This document shows positions 44,999 to 53,540 of a DNA stretch of 64,000 bases, in pieces. The stretch comes from Blastococcus sp. CPCC 205250 (lineage in GTDB: Bacteria; Actinomycetota; Actinomycetes; Mycobacteriales; Geodermatophilaceae). The translations under genes were made by a program, and so were the position numbers. Where the stretch lies: NCBI RefSeq assembly GCF_019799925.1, contig NZ_JABGCG010000003.1, forward strand, positions 372,001 to 436,000, given 5' to 3'. The notes under the pieces were generated by a model that had not been told where the DNA came from, searched no databases, and worked only from the letters and a program-made list of their open reading frames with translations. Every line of letters starts with the position of its first letter. The stretch's first letter is position 1.

Positions 44999-45130
44999 GT
45001 GTCGCCCCGCGGCCGGCTCCGTGTCGCCCCGCGGCCGGCTCCGTGTTGCCCCGCGGCCGGCTCCGTGTCGCCCCGCGGCCGGCTCCGTGTCGCCCCGCGG
45101 CCGGCTCCGTGTTGCCCCGCGGCCGGCGCG
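44999..45130. repeat. Six tandem 22-bp repeats with 66-bp periodicity
   Basis: Six consecutive 22-bp units start at 44999, 45021, 45043, 45065, 45087 and 45109. All share the core CCCCGCGGCCGGC. Units 3 and 6 carry T instead of C at unit position 5, so the array is two copies of a 66-bp block; unit 6 is also altered in its last bases. It lies between the FUSC stop (44976) and the alpha/beta hydrolase GTG (45147). No spacers are present, so it is not CRISPR. Confidence 0.9.
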
Positions 45131-45146
45131 GGCCTGGGATGGGTCC

Positions 45147-46145
45147 GTGCCCCTGCCGCCCGGTGTCGACGCGCCCGTCCCCGGCCCGCCCGGTCCACCC
45201 CCGCCCGGCTCCCGCACCGTCCGCACGGACGACGGCGTGGACCTGCACGTGGAGTTCGACGGGCCGGCCGGGGGCGGTGGAGCGGGCGGAGACGCCGCTG
45301 CGCCGACCGTCGTCTTCTGCCACGGGTTCACCGCCCGGTCGGCCGAGTTCGACGTGCACCGCCCGGCGCTGCGCGACCGCGTCCGGATGGTGTTCTGGGA
45401 CCAGCGCGGCCACGGCCGGTCGGGCTGGACACGGCTGACCGCGGCCACCATCGACCGCACCGGCCGCGACCTCGGGCAGGTGCTCGACGCCGTCGTCCCG
45501 ACCGGGCCCGTCGTCCTGGTCGGGCACTCGATGGGCGGCATGAGCATCATGGCGCTGGCCCGCCAGCGGCCCGAGCTGTTCGGCACGAGGGTGGCCGGCG
45601 CCCTCCTGCTCGCCACCTCCTCGGGCGGCCTGGTGAGCGGCGGCCTTCTCGGCGCCTGGATCACCGCGGTGCGGCGGCTGCACCTGCTCGGTCTGTGGCT
45701 GCGCTGGCTGCAGCTGATCGCCCCGCTGCTCGAGCGGTTCCGCCGCCGCGGGACGGTGGTCGGCCGCTGGTTCACCCGCCGCTACCTGTTCGGCCGGTCC
45801 GACGCCGACCCCGCCGACGTCCGCCTCGTGCAGGACCTGCTCGAGGAGACGCCGTTCACGGTGACCCTGGCGTTCTGGGCCACGTTCCTCGACCACGACG
45901 AGACCGCCGGGCTGCCGGCGCTGAGCCGGGTGCCGACGACGGTCGTCGCGGGCACCGACGACCGGCTGACCCCGGTGGACCACGGCCGCCGGCTGGCCGC
46001 CGAGCTCGGGGACGACGCGGAGCTGGTGGTCGTGCCGGGCGCCGGGCACAGCGTCAACCTGACCCGCACGGAGCTCGTCGACGGCGCCCTCGCCGGCCTG
46101 CTCGACCGGGTCGAGGACCGGCTGCGCACGCCCCGGGCGGGGTGA
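45147..46145 (+). CDS. Alpha/beta hydrolase (esterase/lipase-like)
   Basis: 332 residues from GTG 45147. After a Pro/Gly-rich N-terminus (1-22), the core shows the oxyanion segment VVFCHGFTARS, WDQRGHGRSGW, the nucleophile elbow LVGHSMGGMS (Ser128), Asp in TDDRLTPVDHG and His in GAGHSVNLTR. The triad is complete. An Arg-rich lid lies around 175-215. Likely a lipid or ester hydrolase. No clear Shine-Dalgarno precedes the GTG; the tandem repeats end only 16 bp upstream. Confidence 0.87.
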   Translation: MPLPPGVDAPVPGPPGPPPPGSRTVRTDDGVDLHVEFDGPAGGGGAGGDAAAPTVVFCHGFTARSAEFDVHRPALRDRVRMVFWDQRGHGRSGWTRLTAATIDRTGRDLGQVLDAVVPTGPVVLVGHSMGGMSIMALARQRPELFGTRVAGALLLATSSGGLVSGGLLGAWITAVRRLHLLGLWLRWLQLIAPLLERFRRRGTVVGRWFTRRYLFGRSDADPADVRLVQDLLEETPFTVTLAFWATFLDHDETAGLPALSRVPTTVVAGTDDRLTPVDHGRRLAAELGDDAELVVVPGAGHSVNLTRTELVDGALAGLLDRVEDRLRTPRAG

Positions 46146-46287
46146 CCGGTACCACACGCGGTGCGGGCGGAACCCGGACCGGTGGGGCTCGTTCCTCCGA
46201 TTGCGGCGGCACGGACTACGCGGTTGGCTCGCCGCACACCCGACGACGTGTGACGCGCCCCACCCGGGGCGCGGTGAGGAGGTAGCC

Positions 46288-47763
46288 GTGGACCGCATGA
46301 GCCCGACGGACGCCGGTTTCTACTTCGCGGAGAGCGAGAACACCCCACTGCACGTGGGCTCGGTCGCCGTGTTCGAGGGGCCCGCACCGACCTACGGCGA
46401 GGTCATCCGGCTGCTGCTGAGCAAGCTGCCGCTGGTGCCCCGGTACCGGCAGCGCGTGCGCCCGGTGCCCTTCCAGCTGGGCCGGCCGCTGTGGGTCGAC
46501 GACCCGCACTTCCAGATCCTGTACCACGTGCGGCACACCGCGGTGCCGGGTCCGGGCACCGACGAGCAGCTGCGCAACCTGGCCGGCCGGGTGCTCGGCC
46601 AGCGGCTGGACCTGGCCAAGCCGCTGTGGGAGCTGTGGCTGGTCGAGGGCCTGGAGGACGGCCGCTGGGCGATCATCTCCAAGGTCCACCACTGCATGAT
46701 CGACGGCGTCGCCGGCACCGACCTCATGCAGCTGATGTTCGACATCACCCCCGACGCCCACCACCCCGAGCCCCAGGACTGGACGCCGCAGCGCAGCCCC
46801 TCCTCGGTCGAGGTCGTCGCCGGCGCCGTGCAGGACGCGCTCACCCAGCCGCTGCGCCAGATCGCCGCCGGTGAGGGCGGCCCCGGCGTGGGCGGCCTGG
46901 CCAAGACCGTGCTGGGCACGGGGCGGTCGCTGGTCGGCAGCCTGCCCACCCTGGCCCGCCAGCTCGCCACCCCGGTGGCCCGCTCGCTGTCCGGACCGAT
47001 CGGACCGCACCGGCGCTGGGCGTGGACCGAGGCCGAGTTCGACGAGCTCAAGCCCATCCGGACGGCGTTGGGCGGCACCGTGAACGACGTCGTCCTGGCG
47101 GCCATCACGACCGGCTTCCGGGACCTGCTGGAGCGCCGCGGCTCGCTGCGCGACGGCCTGGTCGTCCGGTCGATGGTGCCGGTGTCGATGCGGCAGGAGA
47201 ACGAGCGCGGCAAGCTCGACAACCGCATCTCGGCGGTCTTCGTCGACCTGCCGGTGGCCGAGCCGGACCCCGTCGTCCGGCTGGAGTCCGTGCGCCGGCA
47301 GATGGACGAGTACAAGCAGATGATGGAGCTGGTGGACGCCCGGTCGATCATCGCGATGGGCGACTTCGTGGCGCCCACGCTGCTGTCGCTCGGGGTCCGG
47401 GCGGCGCTGGGCGCCAGCCAGTTCTACTCGCAGGCGGTCACCACCAACGTCCCCGGGCCGCGGGTGCCGCTGTACGTGCTGGGCCGCCGGATGCAGTCGG
47501 CGCACGCCTACGTGCCCATCGCCGGCGGCACCCGGGTGTCGATCGGGATCTTCAGCTACCTCAACACGATGACGTTCGGGATCAACGCCGACTTCGACGG
47601 CTTCCCCGACGTCGACGTCCTCGCCGCCGGCATCCGGCGCGGGATCGACGAGCTGAAGGCCGTCGCGGGGACGGCGGAGCCGGCGGCCGCGGCGACTGCT
47701 CCTGCCGCCCCCGCCGCGGCGGAGCGGCCGGCGCCGAAGCGGAAGAAGGCCGCCGCGCGGTGA
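46288..47763 (+). CDS. Wax ester synthase/diacylglycerol acyltransferase (WS/DGAT)
   Basis: 491 residues from GTG 46288, preceded by GAGGAGG at good spacing. Enzyme family that makes wax esters or triacylglycerol storage lipid from acyl-CoA. The catalytic HHxxxDG motif is KVHHCMIDGVAG (His134-Gly140). Other family segments are PLWELWLVEGLEDGRWA, GGTVNDVVLAAITTGF, and NVPGPRVPLYVLGRRM. A lysine/alanine-rich tail follows residue 460. Surrounded by esterases and thioesterases. Confidence 0.92.
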   Translation: MDRMSPTDAGFYFAESENTPLHVGSVAVFEGPAPTYGEVIRLLLSKLPLVPRYRQRVRPVPFQLGRPLWVDDPHFQILYHVRHTAVPGPGTDEQLRNLAGRVLGQRLDLAKPLWELWLVEGLEDGRWAIISKVHHCMIDGVAGTDLMQLMFDITPDAHHPEPQDWTPQRSPSSVEVVAGAVQDALTQPLRQIAAGEGGPGVGGLAKTVLGTGRSLVGSLPTLARQLATPVARSLSGPIGPHRRWAWTEAEFDELKPIRTALGGTVNDVVLAAITTGFRDLLERRGSLRDGLVVRSMVPVSMRQENERGKLDNRISAVFVDLPVAEPDPVVRLESVRRQMDEYKQMMELVDARSIIAMGDFVAPTLLSLGVRAALGASQFYSQAVTTNVPGPRVPLYVLGRRMQSAHAYVPIAGGTRVSIGIFSYLNTMTFGINADFDGFPDVDVLAAGIRRGIDELKAVAGTAEPAAAATAPAAPAAAERPAPKRKKAAAR

Positions 47764-47804
47764 CGGGGCCGTGTGGCGGCCCGGCAGGCGGGTAGCGGGA
47801 CCAG

Positions 47805-48818
47805 GTGGCTGACACCGGGGTTGCCGAGACCGACCTGACCGTGGCCGTCACCGGCCCGACCGGAACGTTCGGCGCGGGGCTGGTGCCGCTGCTGCAGGAC
47901 GACGACCGGGTCGGGCGGATCGTGGGCATCGCCCGCCGTCCGTTCGACCCGGCCGAGCGCGGTTGGACGAAGATGGAGTACCGGCGCGGCGACGTCCGCG
48001 ACCCCGACGCGCTGGCCGAGGCGTTCGCCGATGCCGACGTCGTCGTCCACCTCGCGTTCCTGATCACCGGCAACGCCTCGCGGGAGACCACCCGGGCGAT
48101 CAACGTCGACGGCACGCTCAACGTCTTCCGGGCCGCCGCCGCAGCGGGCGCCCGCCGGTTCGTCTACGCCTCCTCGGTCGCCGCCTACGGGTTCCACCCC
48201 GACACCCCGGAGCTGGTCGACGAGGACTGGCCGGTGCGCCCGGCGGCGCGGCTGTTCTACGCGCAGGAGAAGGCCGAGCTCGAGCACCTGCTCCAGGCCG
48301 AGAGCGCGCAGGCGCCGGACACCGCGCTGTACCTCCTGCGGCCGCCGGTCGTGGTCGGGCCGAACGTCGTCGGCGCCAAGGACGTGCTGCCCGGCCCGCT
48401 CGCGCCGCTGGGCCGGGCGCTGTTCAGCCGCCCGCGGCGGCTGCCGGTGCCGGTCCCGATGGCCGTCCCGGCGCTGCCCCTGCAGCTGATCCACGAGGAG
48501 GACGTCGGCCGCGCGCTCCAGCTGTGCGTGGTCGCCGCCGGCCCGCCCGGTGCCTACAACATCGCCGGCGACGGCGTGCTGACCGCCGCCGACGTGGCCC
48601 GGGAGTTCGGCGCCGTCCCGCTGCCCCTGCCGGCCGCGCCCGCCCAGCTCGCCGCCCGCGCCGTCGCGCGGCTGCCCTTCCTGCTCCCCGCCGCCGAGTG
48701 GGTGGAGGCGGCGAGCCGGCCGGTGATCATGAGCACCGCCAAGGCACGCGACCAGCTCGGGTGGGAGCCCCGCTACACCGGCCTCGAGGCGCTGCGCGAC
48801 ACCCTGCGCCCGCGCTGA
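47805..48818 (+). CDS. Atypical SDR (NAD-dependent epimerase/dehydratase family)
   Basis: 337 residues from GTG 47805. Extended SDR with the cofactor loop VAVTGPTGTFGAGLVPLL (about 13-30), VDGTLNVFRAAAAAGARRF, the active-site pair YAQEK (Tyr and Lys four apart), and C-terminal GWEPRYTGLEALRDTL. Substrate unknown; in this setting a hydroxylated lipid or sugar-lipid is possible. It follows the WS/DGAT gene by 41 bp on the same strand. Confidence 0.87.
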   Translation: MADTGVAETDLTVAVTGPTGTFGAGLVPLLQDDDRVGRIVGIARRPFDPAERGWTKMEYRRGDVRDPDALAEAFADADVVVHLAFLITGNASRETTRAINVDGTLNVFRAAAAAGARRFVYASSVAAYGFHPDTPELVDEDWPVRPAARLFYAQEKAELEHLLQAESAQAPDTALYLLRPPVVVGPNVVGAKDVLPGPLAPLGRALFSRPRRLPVPVPMAVPALPLQLIHEEDVGRALQLCVVAAGPPGAYNIAGDGVLTAADVAREFGAVPLPLPAAPAQLAARAVARLPFLLPAAEWVEAASRPVIMSTAKARDQLGWEPRYTGLEALRDTLRPR

Positions 48819-48889
48819 GGCCGCGCGACCCGACCGTCCGGTCCGACGAGCCGGCCGCGACCCGCTCCCGACGTCGAGGGGACAGCCTG

Positions 48890-50470
48890 ATGGCCACGCA
48901 CGACCGACGGTCGCGGTCTGGCCGCAGCGCCGGCGTCCTGTCCGTGTGCGCCGCCCTGGTCGCCGTGTCGGCCTGCACGTCCTCGTCGGAGGATGAACCC
49001 GGGGACGACGACGCCGCCGGTGCGACCACCGGCCCCGGGACGCGCCCGGAGCTCGCCTCGGCCATCACCGGCGTCGAGGCGACGGTCGCCCCGGTCCTGG
49101 TCGGCGGCGAGGAGTGGCGGCGGATCACCGGCACCGTCTCCGGTGTCGTCGACCCGGCGGAGGACGTCGCCGGGCTGGCCGACCTGCCGGGGGACGCCGA
49201 GGGCCGCTACCCGTACACCGCCACGTTCGAGGTCGTCACGCCCGTCACCCCCGCGGACGACGGCGTCGTGCTGGTCGAGGCAGAGAACCGGGGACTGCCC
49301 CTGTTCCTCCTCTCGCTGCACCCGGCCCAGACCGGTCCCGGCGACCTGGGCAGCGGCGCGCTCTCCACCGGCGGCCTGTCCTACGCGCGGGTCCAGTGGC
49401 AGACCGGCGTCGCCGCCGACGTGCCGGCCACCGCGCAGGGGGTGGGCCAGGTCGTCGTCCGCGACTTCGGCCGGATGCTGGAGGGCCTCACCGACCGGCC
49501 TCCGGGCGCCGCGGAGGTCCCGGTCTTCGGCGGCTCGGTCCTCGCGGGGGTCAGCCAGGGCGGCTGGTTCATCGACACCTTCGTCGCGGAGGGCTTCAAC
49601 GTCGCCGGCCCCGACGGGACGGGCGTGTACGACGCCGCCCTCGCCCTCGACGGCACGGGCAACTGGCTGGCGATCAACCAGCTGGCCGACGGCGCGCCGC
49701 AGACGCCCTACGCCCTGCCCGACGGCGAGCCGCTGCGCTACGACGAGCTGCTGACCCGACCCGACAGCGACCCGCTGTTCGTCGACGTGGCGGCCTACAC
49801 CGACTACTACCGCCTCCGGGCCGGCCTCACCCGGCAGGACGACCCGCCCGCCGGCGTCGTCCGCTACGACTGGCCGGCCCCGCACGCCTCGACGATCCTC
49901 GGCCCGGCCCTGGTGTTCGGTGCCCGCAACCCCGACGGGACCGGCGGCTTCGGCTGCAACGGCGGGGTGCAGGTGCCGCTCAGCCCGGTGGGCTACGGCC
50001 CGTTCCTGCGCACGCTGACCGTCGCGCTGGCGTCGGTCGTGGCCGACGGCGGCGACCTCGGCGACCTGCCGGGCCCGGCGGTGTTCGACCTGCAGCCGGC
50101 TCCGCCGAGTTCCCCCGACTCCTTTAACGGGCTGCCCGGGGCGGAGCTGGAGGTCCCCGTCGTCGACGACGACACGCTGCAGCCGGTCGGCGGCGTGCGG
50201 TTCCCCGACGCCGAGGTGCCGCTCGGCCGGCCGACGCCGGTGTCGCTGCCCCCGGTGCAGGTCGCGACGATCTCCGACATCTGCGGCAACTTCGGTGGCT
50301 GGCAGCCGTTCAGCGCGGCCGAGCTCGCGAGCCGGTACGGCGACGTCGAGGGCTACCTGACCCGGTACGCGGCCGCTCTCGACGCGGCGGTCGAGGCGGG
50401 GTACCTGGCCGAGGGTGAGCGCGAGGGCATGCTCGCCACCGCCCGCACCGCGTACTCGAACGCCCGGTAG
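48890..50470 (+). CDS. Alpha/beta hydrolase-domain lipoprotein
   Basis: 526 residues. The N-terminus has a lipobox, VAVSAC (Cys about 29), so the protein is probably lipid-anchored outside. The mature part contains LVEAENRGLPLFLLSLH, GGSVLAGVSQGGWFIDTF (nucleophile-elbow-like GVSQGG) and a C-terminal VATISDICGNFGGWQPFSA with SRYGDVEGYLTRY. This is the large alpha/beta hydrolase-domain family found in actinobacteria. Substrate unknown. Preceded by the SDR gene, 71 bp. Confidence 0.82.
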   Translation: MATHDRRSRSGRSAGVLSVCAALVAVSACTSSSEDEPGDDDAAGATTGPGTRPELASAITGVEATVAPVLVGGEEWRRITGTVSGVVDPAEDVAGLADLPGDAEGRYPYTATFEVVTPVTPADDGVVLVEAENRGLPLFLLSLHPAQTGPGDLGSGALSTGGLSYARVQWQTGVAADVPATAQGVGQVVVRDFGRMLEGLTDRPPGAAEVPVFGGSVLAGVSQGGWFIDTFVAEGFNVAGPDGTGVYDAALALDGTGNWLAINQLADGAPQTPYALPDGEPLRYDELLTRPDSDPLFVDVAAYTDYYRLRAGLTRQDDPPAGVVRYDWPAPHASTILGPALVFGARNPDGTGGFGCNGGVQVPLSPVGYGPFLRTLTVALASVVADGGDLGDLPGPAVFDLQPAPPSSPDSFNGLPGAELEVPVVDDDTLQPVGGVRFPDAEVPLGRPTPVSLPPVQVATISDICGNFGGWQPFSAAELASRYGDVEGYLTRYAAALDAAVEAGYLAEGEREGMLATARTAYSNAR

Positions 50471-50489
50471 CCGCCCCGGGGCCGAGCGG

Positions 50490-51419
50490 TCAGGGCCGCG
50501 CGGGGCCGCCGTCGGCAGCGGGCAGCAGGCCGGTGTCGCGCAGCCAACGGAGCACGTGGCCGGCCGTCACCTCGGGCACCTGGAGCTGGGGCACGTGGCC
50601 GACGTCGGCCAGCTCGACGTAGCGCCAGTCGGGGTGCCGCTCGGCGATGTCCCGCGCGGCGGCCACGTCGACGAGGCGGTCGCGGTCGCCGTGCAGCAGC
50701 AGCACCGGGCCGGTGATCGAGGCCATGGCCTCCCGGTAGCGGCGCGGGTCGGCCAGCACCCACAGCAGCGAGCGCGCCGCGGCGAGGAAGGCCTTGTCCA
50801 TGCCGGCGACGTCCCGGCGCTCCTCCAGCAGGGTCACCGAGCGGTCGATCACCTCCGCCGGCACCGCGTCGGGGTCGACGCCGCAGAGCACGAGCAGCTC
50901 GCGGACCCGCGACAGCGGCGTCGTGCGCACCCTCCGCAGCCACAGGACGCGCTCGGCGAGGAACGGCACGGCGTAGACGGCGAACTGCAGCGCGACGGTG
51001 GGGTCCAGCGCGCGCCGCGGCCCCGGCACCGCGGGGTCGAGCAGCACGGTGCCGCTCACCCGCTGCGGGGACCGCGCCGACTCGAACAGCGAGATCATCC
51101 CGCCCATCGAGTTGCCCACCAGCACGGCGGGCCCGTCGACGACCTCGCGCAGGAACCGGTCGAGCACCAGCACGTTGGCCGGCACGCTGGCCCGCCGGCC
51201 ACCCGGCTCGCTGCGGCCGAAGCCGGGCAGGTCCAGGGCGAGGACGCGGGCGTGCGGGGTGAGCAGCGGGGCCAGCAGGTCCCAGTTGAGGTGCGAGCCG
51301 CCCAGGCCGTGCACGAGCACGATCGCCGGGCCGTCGGCGGCGCCGCCGAAGTCCACGTAGTGCACCGGCCCGTCCAGCTCCACGGTGAGGGAGCGTCCGG
51401 GGACCTGCGTCTCGTCCAC
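50490..51419 (-). CDS. Alpha/beta fold hydrolase
   Basis: 309 residues from GTG 51419. Visible motifs are IVLVHGLGGSHLNWDLLAP, LDLPGFGRSEP, the nucleophile elbow LVGNSMGGMISLF (Ser), Asp in LHGDRDRLVD and His in ADVGHVPQLQ. Complete triad. Monoglyceride lipase-like or meta-cleavage hydrolase-like; substrate unknown. It converges with the lipoprotein gene and is divergent from a second esterase gene at 51620. Confidence 0.87.
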   Translation of the reverse strand: MDETQVPGRSLTVELDGPVHYVDFGGAADGPAIVLVHGLGGSHLNWDLLAPLLTPHARVLALDLPGFGRSEPGGRRASVPANVLVLDRFLREVVDGPAVLVGNSMGGMISLFESARSPQRVSGTVLLDPAVPGPRRALDPTVALQFAVYAVPFLAERVLWLRRVRTTPLSRVRELLVLCGVDPDAVPAEVIDRSVTLLEERRDVAGMDKAFLAAARSLLWVLADPRRYREAMASITGPVLLLHGDRDRLVDVAAARDIAERHPDWRYVELADVGHVPQLQVPEVTAGHVLRWLRDTGLLPAADGGPARP

Positions 51420-51501
51420 GGCACCACCGTGGCACGGCGGGAACCGCCCTGCCCGGCCGGGGTGGCGGGGGCGGCCGGGGCCATCGGGGCCGGTGGGACG
51501 A

Positions 51502-51523
51502 GGATGTGTCCGGCGCCACATCC
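51502..51523. promoter_or_regulatory. Inverted repeat in divergent hydrolase intergenic region
   Basis: GGATGTG and CACATCC are perfect 7-bp arms around eight bases, in the 200-bp region between two divergent hydrolase genes. It is a candidate operator. The inner ATGT...ACAT resembles PadR-type sites in general form but with a 10-base gap. Confidence 0.4.
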
Positions 51524-51572
51524 GGCTGCCGAGGACACGGGTGGGTCTCGGCGGGTGTCGCCGGCGCCCCGT

Positions 51573-51596
51573 AGTGGTAACCGGCAGATGACCACT
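51573..51596. promoter_or_regulatory. Second inverted repeat, near the esterase start
   Basis: AGTGGT and ACCACT are perfect 6-bp arms around 12 bases, ending 24 bp before GTG 51620. Short arms make chance possible. Its place over the likely promoter of the plus-strand esterase makes it worth noting. Confidence 0.3.
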
Positions 51597-51619
51597 GTCG
51601 GTCGACGAGGAGGAACACC

Positions 51620-52423
51620 GTGGCACGTCAGCCCCAGGGCGGTCCCGCACTCCCGCTCTACCTGAGCGAGCCGGGCCGGGCGGTGGCCGACTACGGCCTG
51701 TACCTGGCGGCGCGGCCCCTCCTGCAGGCGCTCCCGCACGGCGACGGCCACCCGGTCCTCGTCCTGCCCGGCCTCATGGCCGACGACGCCTCCACGCGGA
51801 CGCTGCGGGCGACGCTGCGCCGGCTGGACTACCGGGTGCACGGCTGGCGCCTGGGCCGCAACATCGGGCCCACGCCGACCTGCGTCACCGGGCTGCGCCG
51901 GCGCCTGGACGACCTCGCCGACCGCTACGGCAGGCCGGTGAGCCTCATCGGCTGGAGCCTGGGCGGCATCTTCGCCCGCGAGCTCGCCCGTGCGACCCCC
52001 GACTCCGTCCGCCAGGTGGTCACCCTCGGCAGCCCGTTCCGGCTGACGTGCGAGTCCCAGACGCGGGCCGCCCGGGTGTTCGCCCGGTACTCCCACCTGC
52101 ACGTGGACAGCGTGTCGTTCCCGCTGGAGAGCGAGTGCACGCCGCTGCCGGTCCCGGCGACGTCGATCTACTCCCACGCCGACGGGATCGTGCACTGGCA
52201 GACCTGCCTGGAGACCCCCGGCCCGCGCGCGGAGAACATCGCCGTGCACGCCAGCCACCTGGGCCTGGGGCACAACCCGGCCGTCGTCTACGCGGTGGCC
52301 GACCGGCTCGCGCAGCCCGACGGCACCTGGCGGCCGTTCCGGGCGCCGACGGTGCTGCGCCCGGCCTTCCCCCGCCCGGACGTGCCCGTGCCGACCTCGC
52401 CGCTGGCGGCCTCCGCCGCCTAG
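51620..52423 (+). CDS. Lipase/esterase-like alpha/beta hydrolase
   Basis: 267 residues from GTG 51620, with GAGGAGG upstream. HPVLVLPGLMADDASTRTLRA opens the fold, LIGWSLGGIFARELA carries the nucleophile Ser in GWSLGG, VVTLGSPF follows, and the likely His is in VHASHLGLGHNPAVV. These features resemble the triacylglycerol lipase-like esterases of actinobacteria. No signal peptide. It converges with the TesB-like thioesterase and shares a hairpin at the 3' end. Confidence 0.85.
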   Translation: MARQPQGGPALPLYLSEPGRAVADYGLYLAARPLLQALPHGDGHPVLVLPGLMADDASTRTLRATLRRLDYRVHGWRLGRNIGPTPTCVTGLRRRLDDLADRYGRPVSLIGWSLGGIFARELARATPDSVRQVVTLGSPFRLTCESQTRAARVFARYSHLHVDSVSFPLESECTPLPVPATSIYSHADGIVHWQTCLETPGPRAENIAVHASHLGLGHNPAVVYAVADRLAQPDGTWRPFRAPTVLRPAFPRPDVPVPTSPLAASAA

Positions 52424-52434
52424 GGGGCCGTGCC

Positions 52435-52488
52435 GGCCCCGTCCGGAGGCTCGCCCCGCGCTAGCGAGGGGTGAGGGGGACGGGGTCC
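52435..52488. terminator. Long imperfect hairpin between convergent genes (copy 1)
   Basis: Outer arms GGCCCCGTCC and GGACGGGGTCC pair with one bulged T; inner arms CTCGCCCC and GGGGTGAG continue the stem, around GCGCTAGCGA. It spans the end of the TesB-like gene, whose stop is in the loop, and follows the esterase stop, so it could terminate both. It resembles the element at 54035-54091. Confidence 0.65.
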
Positions 52489-53315
52489 TTTACGTAGATC
52501 TCCTGCACGATCGTGGCGACGTGCCGCCCCTGCGCGTCGTGGGCGGACCCGAGCGCGACGCCGCGGCCGAACGCCGTGGACAGCGGCTGCGAGGTCAGCA
52601 CGAACCACTCGTCGGCGCGCAGCGGCCGGTGGAACCACATGGTGTGGTTGACGCTCGTCGTGGCCACGGTGCCCGGGCCGCCCTCGCCGTCCGGTCCCCC
52701 GGCGACCAGGCCGGCGGCGGTGATCGCGACCGTGGGCACCGCCATGTCGGAGACGAGGGTGAGCACGGCCGCGTGCCACGCGGCGTCGGCGGGCAGCGGA
52801 TCGCCCGCCCGGTACCAGGCCTCGACGTCGGTGGAGCGGGTGCCGTTGGCGCTCCCGGTCGCGTCGACGAACTCGATGCCGAAGCCGCCGTCGCGGTGCA
52901 GCGGCAGCTCGCCGGAGCCGACCGCGGCGGCCGGGAAGCGGGCCGGCGACGGCACGGAGAACTCGGGCCCCGACTCGCGGGCGCGCTGGAACGACGCCTC
53001 GAGCGTCACCACCACGCGGTCGCCCTGCCGGCCCACGACGCGGCGGCTGGTCAGCGCGCGGCCGTCCTTGACCCGGTCGACGGCGAACACGATCGGCTCC
53101 CCCGCCCGCCCCCGCTGCGGGAACTCCCCGTGCAGGTGGTGCACCGCGTAGTCGCCGGGGACCGTCGCGTCCGCCGAGAGCAGCGCCTGCACCAGCAGCG
53201 CCCCGCCGAACAGGGTCTGCCGGGCCAGCGGCGAGGCGCCGGAGACGCCGAACCGGTCCTCGCCCAGCGGCTCCACGCCGAGGGCGGCCACGACCGCGGA
53301 CACCGTCTGGTCCAC
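52461..53315 (-). CDS. TesB-like acyl-CoA thioesterase
   Basis: 284 residues from GTG 53315, GAGG 6 bases upstream. Double-hotdog thioesterase. The first repeat has ARQTLFGGALLVQALLSADA and HHLHGEFPQRG; the second contains SVNHTMWFHRPLRADEW, the typical TesB-like active-site region, and GRHVATIVQEIYV with the catalytic-type Gln. It probably hydrolyses medium or long acyl-CoA in the cytosol. Part of the lipid-related gene group of this region. Confidence 0.9.
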   Translation of the reverse strand: MDQTVSAVVAALGVEPLGEDRFGVSGASPLARQTLFGGALLVQALLSADATVPGDYAVHHLHGEFPQRGRAGEPIVFAVDRVKDGRALTSRRVVGRQGDRVVVTLEASFQRARESGPEFSVPSPARFPAAAVGSGELPLHRDGGFGIEFVDATGSANGTRSTDVEAWYRAGDPLPADAAWHAAVLTLVSDMAVPTVAITAAGLVAGGPDGEGGPGTVATTSVNHTMWFHRPLRADEWFVLTSQPLSTAFGRGVALGSAHDAQGRHVATIVQEIYVKDPVPLTPR

Positions 53316-53386
53316 CGCACACCTCGCACGTCGACGTCGGAGCAGTCCGGCGCCGGCACCGTGTGTGGTGCGAGCGGGATCCGGGG

Positions 53387-53458
53387 TGGGCGCGGCCGGG
53401 ATCGAACCGGCGACCGCTCGCTTGTAAGGCGAGAGCTCTCCCGCTGAGCTACGCGCCC
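53387..53458 (-). tRNA. tRNA-Val (anticodon UAC)
   Basis: A 72-nt cloverleaf on the minus strand. The 7-bp acceptor GGGCGCG pairs with CGCGCCC, T8 and A9 follow, the D-arm begins GCTCAGCGGGAGAGC, the anticodon stem CTCGC/GCGAG encloses CTTACAA with TAC, and the T-arm has GGTTCGATCC. The discriminator is A and CCA is not encoded. It lies between the thioesterase and ahpE genes. Confidence 0.95.
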
Positions 53459-53540
53459 CGCCTGCCCAGCTTAGGGACCGCCCTGCCCCCACCACTCGCG
53501 AGCCCGCGGGCGGTGGGGGCGCAGCGGTCGCCGCCGGGGT

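Noticed and set aside
44999..45130. Tandem repeats as a CRISPR array
   Set aside because: The units are directly adjacent with no unique spacers, and no cas gene is nearby.
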